Origin: Streptomyces fildesensis
GTDB lineage: Bacteria; Actinomycetota; Actinomycetes; Streptomycetales; Streptomycetaceae
Reading direction: 5' to 3'
Assembly (NCBI RefSeq): GCF_016107395.1
Contig: NZ_JAAIKO010000029.1
Location: 1-64,000, forward strand
Length of the DNA: 64,000 bases
Notes under the pieces: model-generated
What the model saw: the letters and a program-made list of their open reading frames with translations, nothing else
Database searches by the model: none
What the model was told of the DNA's origin: nothing
Position numbers and translations under genes: made by a program
In this document: piece by piece, positions 34,600 to 41,365 of the stretch
Position numbering within the stretch: the first letter of the stretch is position 1
Layout: every line of letters begins with the position of its first letter

Positions 34600-35931
34600 G
34601 TGTCCACAAGACTGACGCTGCGCCATGCCCTGACCGCCATCGGCGCGGTCACCGCGCTCTCGGCGGCCCTCATCGGCGCATCGCCCGCGGCCACTGCCGC
34701 GGCCCCGGCCGCCCCCGCGCCGACCGTCGCCGCACCGGACATCCCGGTCGCGAACGTCAAGGCGCACCTGACCCAACTGCAGTCCATCGCCACCGCGAAC
34801 AGCGGCAACCGCGCCCACGGACGGCCCGGCTACAAGGCCTCACTCGACTACGTCAAGGGCAAGCTGGACGCGGCCGGCTACACCACGACGATCCAGCAGT
34901 TCACCAGCAGCGGCGCCACCGGCTGGAACCTCATAGCCGACTGGCCGGGCGGCGACGCCAACCATGTGGTGATGAGCGGTGCGCACCTGGACTCCGTCAC
35001 CGCGGGACCCGGTATCAACGACGACGGGTCGGGCACCGCGGGCACCCTGGAGGTCGCCCTCGCCGTCTCGCGCGCCGGCCTGCAGCCCACCAAGCACCTG
35101 CGGTTCGGCTGGTTCGGCGCCGAGGAGCTGGGGATGATCGGCTCCAAGTACTACGTCAACAACCTGCCGGCCGCCGAGCGGTCGAAGATCGACGCCTATC
35201 TCAACTTCGACATGATCGGCTCGCCCAACCCCGGGTACTTCGTCTACGACGACAACGGGCCGCTCGAGACGGTCTTCAAGGACTTCTTCGCCACCAGGGG
35301 CATCCCGACCGAGATCGAGACCGAGGGTGACGGCCGTTCCGACCACGCCCCGTTCAAGAGCGCGGGTGTGCCGGTCGGCGGGCTGTTCAGCGGCGCGGAC
35401 TACACCAAGACCGCGGCACAGGCACAGAAGTGGGGCGGCACCTCGGGCCAGGCGTTCGACGCCTGCTACCACCGCTCGTGCGACACCTCCGCCAACCTCA
35501 ACGACAGCGCGCTGGACAACAACAGCGACGCCATCGCGTACGCGGTCTGGAACCTGAGCACCGGGACCACGACACCGCCGACCGGCACGGTCTTCGAGAA
35601 CACCACGGACGTCGCCATCCCGGACGCGGGCGCGGCCGTCACCTCGTCGGTCACCGTCAGCGGTATCGCGGGCAACGCGCCCAGTGCCCTGCAGGTAGGC
35701 GTCGACATCGTCCACACCTACCGCGGCGACCTCGTCATCGACCTGGTCGCCCCCGACGGCAGCACCTACCGCCTGAAGAACTCCAGCGGCTCGGACTCCG
35801 CCGGCAACGTCGTGACCACGTACACCGCCAACGCCTCCAGCGAGGTCGCCAACGGCGTCTGGAAGCTCAAGGTCCAGGACGTCGCCCGCGTCGACACCGG
35901 CTACATCAACAGCTGGAAGCTGACCTTCTGA
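34600..35931 (+). CDS. Secreted M28 zinc aminopeptidase with P-domain
   Basis: This 443-residue exported protein has a signal peptide (LTLRHALTAIGAVTALSAAL, cleaved near ATA-AAP). The M28 peptidase domain carries zinc ligands in SGAHLDSV (His), INDDGSGTAG (Asp), EELGM (Glu, catalytic EE), NFDMIGSP (Asp) and SDHAPF (His), as in the Streptomyces griseus aminopeptidase. A C-terminal P/Homo B domain of proprotein-convertase type follows (residues ~330-443, TVSGIAGNAPSALQVGVDIVHTYRGDLVIDL). GTG start at 34600 follows GGAG. A probable extracellular peptide-scavenging enzyme. Confidence 0.93.
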   Translation: MSTRLTLRHALTAIGAVTALSAALIGASPAATAAAPAAPAPTVAAPDIPVANVKAHLTQLQSIATANSGNRAHGRPGYKASLDYVKGKLDAAGYTTTIQQFTSSGATGWNLIADWPGGDANHVVMSGAHLDSVTAGPGINDDGSGTAGTLEVALAVSRAGLQPTKHLRFGWFGAEELGMIGSKYYVNNLPAAERSKIDAYLNFDMIGSPNPGYFVYDDNGPLETVFKDFFATRGIPTEIETEGDGRSDHAPFKSAGVPVGGLFSGADYTKTAAQAQKWGGTSGQAFDACYHRSCDTSANLNDSALDNNSDAIAYAVWNLSTGTTTPPTGTVFENTTDVAIPDAGAAVTSSVTVSGIAGNAPSALQVGVDIVHTYRGDLVIDLVAPDGSTYRLKNSSGSDSAGNVVTTYTANASSEVANGVWKLKVQDVARVDTGYINSWKLTF

Positions 35932-36003
35932 CGCACTGAGCGCGCGCTGCACGGGCGCGCGAGCGCACACCGCACCACCTGTACGACGACCGCTCCGACC
36001 GTC

Positions 36004-36303
36004 TCATTCGCGGCCCGGACGCCGATCTCCGGCGTCCGGGCCGCGGTGTTCCGCGGCGATGCCGAAGCGGCGGCGTTCGCCCGTGGCGGACGCCCGGGAG
36101 CCGAACGAGGAGACCGTGCTGATCACCGGCTCCTCGGTCGCCGCATCAAGATCGCGCAGTCGCTGCAGGTCAGCGGCGGAGACCAGAGCAACGAGCGGCT
36201 TGCCGTGGCGCGTCAGCACCACCTGCTCACCGCCGTAGACAACGCGGTTGATCAGTTCCGCGAGCTCCGCACGCGCTTGTGTCACCGGTACTTCATGGGC
36301 CAT
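36004..36303 (-). CDS. Phd/YefM-family antitoxin, orphan
   Basis: This 99-residue protein has the Phd/YefM fold: an N-terminal MAHEVPVTQARAELAELINRVVYGGEQVVLTRHGKPLVALVSAADL, which binds DNA and dimerises. No toxin gene is adjacent on either side. The last ~15 residues (GPDAGDRRPGRE) are encoded by a 14-bp terminator-like hairpin, so the reading frame may have been extended. Other in-frame ATGs lie just upstream. It is divergent from the ClpP gene, with an inverted repeat between them. Confidence 0.75.
   Translation of the reverse strand: MAHEVPVTQARAELAELINRVVYGGEQVVLTRHGKPLVALVSAADLQRLRDLDAATEEPVISTVSSFGSRASATGERRRFGIAAEHRGPDAGDRRPGRE
36010..36044. terminator. Hairpin overlapping the 3' end of the Phd gene
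   Basis: A perfect 14-bp stem (36010-36023 with 36031-36044) closes a 7-base loop. It lies about 80 bases past the aminopeptidase stop and within the last codons of the convergent antitoxin gene, so it can terminate the aminopeptidase transcript. Confidence 0.7.
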
Positions 36304-36321
36304 GCTCCCCATCATATCGAG

Positions 36322-36338
36322 ATGTACGTCCTGTACAT
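36322..36338. promoter_or_regulatory. Inverted repeat ATGTAC-N5-GTACAT
   Basis: ATGTAC at 36322-36327 and GTACAT at 36333-36338 form a perfect dyad in an AT-rich stretch between the antitoxin (36303) and clpP (36360) starts. Phd antitoxins bind such palindromes at their own promoters, so this is a likely shared operator. Confidence 0.55.
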
Positions 36339-36359
36339 TTTTTACATGGAGGTGCCGCC

Positions 36360-36995
36360 ATGATCCGACCCACCGCCCGCTACGTCCTGCCCGAGTTCAC
36401 CGAACGCACCAGCTCCGGGACCCGCACCATGGACCCGTACTCCAAGCTGCTGCAGGAACGCGTCGTCATCCTCGGGACCCAGATCGACGACACCTCCGCC
36501 AACGACGTCATGGCGCAGTTCATCCATCTGGAGAGCTCGGCACCCGGGCAGGACATCTCGCTGTACATCAACTCCCCCGGCGGCTCGTTCACCGCCATGA
36601 CCGCGATCTACGACACGATGCAGTTCGTCACCTGCGACGTGTCCACGGTCTGCATCGGCCAGGCGGCCTCGGCCGCCGCCGTGCTGCTCGCCGCCGGCGC
36701 CCCCGGCAAGCGCATGATCACTCCGGGCGCACGGGTCCTCATCCACCAGCCGTCGTTCGGGCAGGCAGTGCAGGGCACCATCGCGGACCTGGAGATCCAG
36801 GCCCGGGAACTGCTGCGCACCCGGGAGAAGTTGGAGGAGCTGCTGGTGCGCCACACCGGACAGGAGCCCGAGCGGGTCAGCGCCGACATCGAGCGCGACA
36901 TGATCCTCGACGCCACGCAGGCGCTGGCCTACGGCATCGTCGACCGCGTCACCCTCAGCCGGAAGACCAACGGCACCGCACACGGCATCCGGTGA
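36360..36995 (+). CDS. clpP: ATP-dependent Clp protease proteolytic subunit
   Basis: This 211-residue protein is a ClpP serine peptidase subunit that assembles into a barrel fed by a Clp ATPase. The catalytic triad is present: Ser in CIGQAASAAAVLL, His in RVLIHQPSFG and Asp in IERDMILDA. The usual GQAASMGA is changed to GQAASAAA, but the serine is kept. GGAGGTGCCGCC precedes the ATG. Streptomycetes have several ClpP genes, and this one is not paired with another clpP here. Its GTGA overlap couples it to the next gene. Confidence 0.93.
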   Translation: MIRPTARYVLPEFTERTSSGTRTMDPYSKLLQERVVILGTQIDDTSANDVMAQFIHLESSAPGQDISLYINSPGGSFTAMTAIYDTMQFVTCDVSTVCIGQAASAAAVLLAAGAPGKRMITPGARVLIHQPSFGQAVQGTIADLEIQARELLRTREKLEELLVRHTGQEPERVSADIERDMILDATQALAYGIVDRVTLSRKTNGTAHGIR

Positions 36996-37306
36996 CACCG
37001 GTGGTGCCGGAACTGCCGCCGCTGCCGGCCCTGACGCGCTCCGAGGGCGAACTCGTCGACCGCTATCTGGAGATCGTGGACCTGCTGGGACGGATCAACC
37101 CGTCCCGCTCCCGCGACACCTACGGCGCGCTGCGCGCCGCCCAGGCCTTGGTCGGCAGGGCGACGGCGCTGCGCGAGGCGCTGGCGGTGATGCACGACCG
37201 CGGCGAGACCGAGGTGCACACCGGCACGCTGGGCAGGGCGCTGCGCGTCCTGGACGGTGAGCGGCGGACGTCCCTGGTGGTCGTCCCGCCTCCGCCGGGC
37301 CACTGA
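36992..37306 (+). CDS. Small unknown protein coupled to clpP
   Basis: This 104-residue protein begins with GTG inside the GTGA that overlaps the clpP stop, so it is translated right after ClpP. It is polar and mostly helical (LTRSEGELVDRYLEIVDLLGRIN, TYGALRAAQALVGRATALREALAVMHDRG), with a basic C-terminus (RALRVLDGERRTSLVVV). I do not recognise a family. The coupling suggests a partner, adaptor or regulator of this ClpP, but that is inference. Confidence 0.7.
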   Translation: MTPVVPELPPLPALTRSEGELVDRYLEIVDLLGRINPSRSRDTYGALRAAQALVGRATALREALAVMHDRGETEVHTGTLGRALRVLDGERRTSLVVVPPPPGH

Positions 37307-37359
37307 ACGGCCCATCGGGGGCGACATCCGGCCGCACGTTCGGAGTAGTCACCCTTGCG

Positions 37360-37417
37360 CGTGACGGGTGGATGTTGCAGCACCGACTTGCGACGTCCGC
37401 CCGTCACGGTCGGTGCT
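37360..37417. other. Interlocked inverted repeats, possible pseudoknot
   Basis: CGTGACGGG at 37360-37368 pairs with CCCGTCACG at 37400-37408, and the pairing can be extended to 12 bp with one G-T. AGCACCGAC at 37379-37387 pairs with GTCGGTGCT at 37409-37417. The arms are in the order of a pseudoknot, with the two right arms directly adjacent. They lie between the clpP-coupled gene and the riboswitch region. Function unknown. Confidence 0.6.
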
Positions 37418-37589
37418 TCCGCCCCAGGTCAACCGGCGTGCGCCAGGGCGGAAACGGCAGCGGTCGGCGTTCCGTCCACCCAAATAGGTGATTGGTGACG
37501 AGAATCACATAAAGCCGTTTGTGTACCGATCCGAGCGCATTCGTGAGTCATGCTCCCTTCGACGACAAGACCCCGCCGCCGTGGTGGGG

Positions 37590-37785
37590 CGGTCCGAGCG
37601 GACGCCCAATCCTGCCGCCGCCCGGATGCCCGGTCGACACTGCAACGGCAGGAACGGAGGACCCAGGCACGACGGGGCCGGCCCAGCGGTATCCAGGCCG
37701 TCCCCTTGGGGTGAAGCCGCGTCAGCGGCCGGGATTCTTCGCCTGCCCGAACCCGACAGGTCATCCTTCGCAAGCGGACGACGAA
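37590..37785 (+). ncRNA. c-di-AMP (ydaO-type) riboswitch, probable
   Basis: The leader before the NlpC/P60 gene contains the ydaO hallmarks in order: AATCCTGCCGCC, ACTGCAACGGCAGGAACGG, ACCCAGGCACGACGG, TTGGGGTGAAGCC and the distal GCCCGAACCCGACAGG with TCATCCTTCGCAAGCGG. These segments are the conserved blocks of riboswitches that sense cyclic di-AMP and control cell-wall hydrolases and Rpf genes in streptomycetes. The exact 5' limit is approximate. It probably turns expression off at high c-di-AMP. Confidence 0.82.
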
Positions 37786-37794
37786 GGGTTTCGC

Positions 37795-38265
37795 ATGGCC
37801 ACGTTCGGCATGTCCACACGTCTGTCCCGTTTGGGGGCCGCCTCGGTCCTCACCGCCGCCGCTGTCGCGGTCCCCGCCCTGTTGCCGGCCACCGCCACCC
37901 ACGCCGACGCGGCCACCGCCTCCGCCAAGGCCCTGAGCGTCGCGGCGTCGAAGAAGGGCTCTCCGTACCAGTACGGCGCCGCGGGGCCGAACCGTTTCGA
38001 CTGCTCCGGACTCACTCTGTACTCGTTCAACAAAGCCGGCAAGAAGCTGCCCCGCACCACCGGCGCCCAGTACAACAGCACCAAGCACATCGCGGCTTCA
38101 AGCCGCCAGGCCGGCGACCTGGTGTTCTTCCACACCGGCAGCAGCGTCTACCACGTGGGCATCTACGCCGGCAGCGGCAAGATCTGGCACGCCCCCAAGA
38201 CGGGCACCCGGGTCCGGCTGGAGAAGATCTGGACCGGCAGTGTCTGGTACGGGCGGGTCCGCTGA
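37795..38265 (+). CDS. Secreted NlpC/P60 (C40) cell-wall hydrolase
   Basis: This 156-residue exported protein has a signal peptide (RLSRLGAASVLTAAAVAVPA, cleaved after ADA). The NlpC/P60 domain shows FDCSGLTLYSF with the catalytic cysteine, SRQAGDLVFFHTG, YHVGIYAGSGKIWHA with catalytic histidine, and a late VWYGRVR. It cleaves peptide bonds in peptidoglycan stems. The start ATG at 37795 follows GAAGGG. It is controlled by the c-di-AMP riboswitch upstream and ends at a terminator. Confidence 0.93.
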   Translation: MATFGMSTRLSRLGAASVLTAAAVAVPALLPATATHADAATASAKALSVAASKKGSPYQYGAAGPNRFDCSGLTLYSFNKAGKKLPRTTGAQYNSTKHIAASSRQAGDLVFFHTGSSVYHVGIYAGSGKIWHAPKTGTRVRLEKIWTGSVWYGRVR

Positions 38266-38271
38266 CGCACC

Positions 38272-38297
38272 GCGGGGCCCGGCCGTCCGGGCCCCGC
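38272..38297 (+). terminator. Terminator after the NlpC/P60 gene
   Basis: A perfect 11-bp GC stem (38272-38282 with 38287-38297) with the loop CCGT starts seven bases after the stop codon. Confidence 0.85.
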
Positions 38298-38414
38298 TCG
38301 GCCGTTGGGCGACGCGGGCGGAGCGGCGGAGCGGGCGGATAATCCCGGCAAGGACGCCTGCCGGACGGATATGTTGACCCCGCTCGGGACCAACCCTCCG
38401 GCCGGGAGCCGTAT

Positions 38415-38843
38415 ATGACCTATCTCAACCCCGTCCACCACATCACCTTCGACGCCGCCGATCCGTACCGTCTCGCCGTGTTCTGGTCCGAGTTGACCGG
38501 CTACGTACTGGAGGACTCCGACCCGGGTGACTCCGAGGTGCTCATCGATCCGGGCCAACCGGGTGTCCCCGGAATGCTGTTCATCCGGGTGCCCGAAGGC
38601 AAGTCGGCCAAGAACCGGGTGCACCTGGACATCCAGCCGCCCACCGGTACCCGCGACGAGACGGTCGCGCGGCTGACCGGGCTGGGCGCGACAGTGGTCA
38701 GTGACCAGCGGAGGCCGGACGGAACGGGATGGGTGTACATGGCCGACCCGGAGGGCAACGAGTTCTGCGTCGAGCGCAGCGCCCCCGAACGCGCCCGGGC
38801 GGCGGCCGGGACGACCCAGGCGGCTGAAGCACCTCAGGCATGA
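38415..38843 (+). CDS. VOC-family (glyoxalase-like) protein
   Basis: This 142-residue protein is a VOC-fold protein. It shows NPVHHITFDAADPYRLAVFWSELTGYVLEDSD in the first half and KNRVHLDIQPPTGTRDETVARLTGLGATVVSDQRR, MADPEGNEFCVERS in the second, with the C-terminal Glu metal-ligand pattern. GGGAG lies upstream of the ATG. Its stop overlaps the GNAT start by ATGA. The substrate is not known. Confidence 0.85.
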   Translation: MTYLNPVHHITFDAADPYRLAVFWSELTGYVLEDSDPGDSEVLIDPGQPGVPGMLFIRVPEGKSAKNRVHLDIQPPTGTRDETVARLTGLGATVVSDQRRPDGTGWVYMADPEGNEFCVERSAPERARAAAGTTQAAEAPQA

Positions 38844-39472
38844 GCCTGCCGCGGATCCTGGCCGATGTGGAGAAGGGCGTCCTGCCCGCCCCGGACGGCG
38901 GGGTGACCCTCGTGCCGCAGCCCTCGGAGCGCGACGCCGGAGTCTTCTCCTTCGCCGCGCACGCCGTCGTGTTCACCGATACCGACCACGACTGGATGCG
39001 CGGTCTGCTGACCCCCGGCGATCTCGCCGCGCCGCTCAGCCCGGCGTTCCTGGACGCCCTGGGCCGGCGCGTCGGCCGGCGGGTGGAGAACATCGACATG
39101 ATGGTGCTCGCCCAGCCGCTGCCGGGGCCGCCGGATCTGCGACTGGAGCCGGCGACCGACCGCGCCCATCCGCGGATCGTCCGGGCGCTGCAGCGCCGTG
39201 ACGACGTACGGGCCTGGACGACACCTGGCGGCACCGTGCTGATCGGCCGCGGCGTCGGCGGCCGCTGGGAAGCGGCCCTGGAGGTCGACCCCGGCGCGCG
39301 CGGAACGGGCCTGGGCCGCCGCCTCGCCCGCGCCGCCCGCCACCTGGTGCCCGGCGGCCGTCCGCTGTGGGCCCAGATCGCCCCGGGAAACGCCTCCAGC
39401 GTGCGCGCCTTCCTGGCCGCCGGATACGTCCCGGTGGGTGCGGAGGCGCTACTGGTCGCGGACCACGGCTGA
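38840..39472 (+). CDS. GNAT-family N-acetyltransferase
   Basis: This 210-residue protein has a ~130-residue N-terminal region of unclear role and a C-terminal GNAT domain. The acetyl-CoA-binding motif reads ALEVDPGARGTGLGRRLARAARHL, followed by LWAQIAPGNASSVRAFLAAGYVPVG. It overlaps the VOC gene by ATGA, so both are made together. The acceptor is unknown. Confidence 0.82.
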   Translation: MSLPRILADVEKGVLPAPDGGVTLVPQPSERDAGVFSFAAHAVVFTDTDHDWMRGLLTPGDLAAPLSPAFLDALGRRVGRRVENIDMMVLAQPLPGPPDLRLEPATDRAHPRIVRALQRRDDVRAWTTPGGTVLIGRGVGGRWEAALEVDPGARGTGLGRRLARAARHLVPGGRPLWAQIAPGNASSVRAFLAAGYVPVGAEALLVADHG

Positions 39473-39558
39473 CGTTCCCGGGCCGGGCTCCCACACCTCG
39501 ATCACGGCACACCGGTCGCGGCGCCCCGATCACGGCACACCGCTCGCGGCCACACCGG

Positions 39559-39987
39559 TCACTGCACCGGGACCGCCCAGGGGAGCATGATCCAGACGGT
39601 CTTGCCGCCGTCCGGCGTGGGGGTCACCGAGAGCCGGCCGCCGGACTCCGCGGTGAGATGGCGGATGATGACCATGCCGCGCCCGTTGTCCTGCTGGACG
39701 GCGGCCGGCAGCCGCTGCGGCCAGCGCGGATGGCTGTCGGTGACCCCGATCCGCAGGTGTTCGGACCGCTCCAGCTGGACGTCCACGGTGAAGGTGGGTG
39801 ACTGGCCGAGGGTGTGCAGCACGGCGTTGGTGGCGAGTTCGGAGACGATCAGCCGGACAGCGTCGACTGCGGGCGCGTTCTCGGGCATCCCCCAGTCCGC
39901 CAGCAGCCCGCAGACGTACCGGCGGGCCGTGGTGACCGAGGCGGGGTCGCTCGGCAGGGTGACGGATGCTTCCTGGAGGTCTGCCAT
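39559..39987 (-). CDS. HATPase-fold anti-sigma-type ATP-binding protein
   Basis: This 142-residue protein is a GHKL/HATPase domain of the RsbW-like group common in streptomycetes. It shows the N-box LIVSELATNAVLHT and the G-box QDNGRGMVIIRHL. Such proteins act as serine kinases or binding partners for anti-sigma antagonists. It is divergent from the XRE/DUF5753 gene and forms the WhiJ/AbaA-type triad with it and the DUF397 gene. Confidence 0.88.
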   Translation of the reverse strand: MADLQEASVTLPSDPASVTTARRYVCGLLADWGMPENAPAVDAVRLIVSELATNAVLHTLGQSPTFTVDVQLERSEHLRIGVTDSHPRWPQRLPAAVQQDNGRGMVIIRHLTAESGGRLSVTPTPDGGKTVWIMLPWAVPVQ

Positions 39988-40229
39988 GGCGACGCTGTCC
40001 CTTTCCCGCCGTGCCCCGAGACTCCGTCGTGCGGTCTGCCCGCAGGGAGCCGCGGACGGCTACTTCGCGCCAGAGTGCCACCTATGGTGCCGCTATTGCG
40101 GCCGATCCACAGCGATATGCATATATCTGTCGCTCAAAGCGGTGAACCCTGCTACGCGAGAACGTATTCAGGCGCAGACTGTCGCACTGGTGACGGTCTG
40201 AAAAGTTCCTTCAGGAAGGGCGGCGCGCG

Positions 40230-41117
40230 ATGCAACGGATCCCCGCGGTACGACGCCGAAAGCTCGGAGCGGAACTCCGGCGGCAACGCGATCTGGCCGG
40301 GATGACGAGCGGCGAGGCCGCCCGCAGGGCCGGCTGGCACCAGCCGAAGGTGAGCCGTATCGAGACCGGCCGCAGCAGCGCGCGGCCGGAGGACGTGGCC
40401 TGTCTGCTGGACATCTACGGGGTCCGCGACCGTGAACTGCGCGACCTGTTGGCGACCTTGGCCGGGAAGGGTACCCAGCGCGGCTGGTGGCACGACTTCC
40501 GCGACGTACTGCCCCCGGAGTACCGCGACTTCATCAGTCTGGAAACCGGCGCCGGCCGGGCGCGCACCATGGAGAACAGCGTGGTGCCCGGCCTGCTGCA
40601 GACCCCGGCGTACGCCCGCGCGCTCACCCGCTCGGTCCTCCCGCAGCTCGGGGCACGGGAGGTCGACGCCCTGGTCGAGGTGCGGACGGCCCGGCAGGCC
40701 GTGCTGGAGCAGGATTCCCCGCTGGAGCTGCACGCTCTGCTCGACGAGGCGGTGCTGCGGCGCAATGTCGGCGGAGCACAGGTCATGGGGGCGCAGTTGC
40801 GACACCTCGCGGAAGCCGCCAGGATGCCGCGGATACGGCTGCAGGTTCTGCCCTTCGCCGCGGGCGGCCACATAGGTGTTACGGGATCTTTCGTAATCTT
40901 CTCCTTCCCGCTCATTGCCGATCTGGACGTTGTTGTTATCGACCATTTGACGAGTAGTCTCTATGTGGATCGACAAGAGGATCTCAGGGCCTACAGCGCC
41001 GCGTTCGACCGATTGCGCTCCCACGCCCTGTCGTACGACGACTCATTGGCGTTCATTTCCGGGATCGGCTCCGGGAACGACTCCTGGATCGGCTCCGGGA
41101 ACAGCAAAGGCGCGTAA
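40230..41117 (+). CDS. XRE-type regulator with DUF5753
   Basis: This 295-residue regulator has an N-terminal XRE helix-turn-helix (KLGAELRRQRDLAGMTSGEAARRAGWHQPKVSRIETGR) and a C-terminal DUF5753 domain (MENSVVPGLLQTPAYARALTR, ARQAVLEQDSPLELHALLDEAVLRRNVGG, VLPFAAGGHIGVTGSFVIF). The C-terminus holds the short tandem IGSGNDSWIGSGN, encoded by a duplicated ATCGGCTCCGGGAA. It is followed by the DUF397 gene after 11 bases, as in other WhiJ-type cassettes, where the small DUF397 protein is the regulator's partner. Confidence 0.9.
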   Translation: MQRIPAVRRRKLGAELRRQRDLAGMTSGEAARRAGWHQPKVSRIETGRSSARPEDVACLLDIYGVRDRELRDLLATLAGKGTQRGWWHDFRDVLPPEYRDFISLETGAGRARTMENSVVPGLLQTPAYARALTRSVLPQLGAREVDALVEVRTARQAVLEQDSPLELHALLDEAVLRRNVGGAQVMGAQLRHLAEAARMPRIRLQVLPFAAGGHIGVTGSFVIFSFPLIADLDVVVIDHLTSSLYVDRQEDLRAYSAAFDRLRSHALSYDDSLAFISGIGSGNDSWIGSGNSKGA

Positions 41118-41128
41118 GGAGGCACCAT

Positions 41129-41365
41129 ATGCCGGTACTGCCTCGGTACGTTTCCTCCAGCACAACTCCTTGTGCGACGCGGTGGCAACGCAGCAGCTAC
41201 AGCACCGCGGCCAACAATTGCGTCGAAACGGCCCGGTTGTCCGCAGGACAGCTGGCCGTGCGCGACTCCAAGAACCCCGAGGGACCGGTGCTGCTGTTCG
41301 CGCCGGCCGCCTGGGACGACTTCGTACGGGCGCTACGCGCCGGTGAGTTCGCCGGACCGGGCTGA
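41129..41365 (+). CDS. DUF397 small protein, WhiJ-cassette partner
   Basis: This 78-residue protein has the DUF397 core WQRSSYSTAANNCVETARL...LAVRDSKNPEGPVLLFAPAAWDDFVRALRAG. The start ATG follows AGGAGG at good spacing. It lies directly after the XRE/DUF5753 gene, the normal order. The 3' end overlaps the end of convergent bioF by 33 bases. In such cassettes the small protein binds and modulates the regulator. Confidence 0.9.
   Translation: MPVLPRYVSSSTTPCATRWQRSSYSTAANNCVETARLSAGQLAVRDSKNPEGPVLLFAPAAWDDFVRALRAGEFAGPG

Noticed and set aside
32800..35931. Plus-strand open frame of 1043 codons
   Set aside because: Only the last 443 codons, from GTG 34600, are the real aminopeptidase; the upstream part is antisense to the urease genes.
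41333..41365. Overlap of bioF and DUF397 as a possible annotation error
   Set aside because: Both reading frames have clear family C-termini up to their stop codons, so the 33-base convergent overlap appears real.
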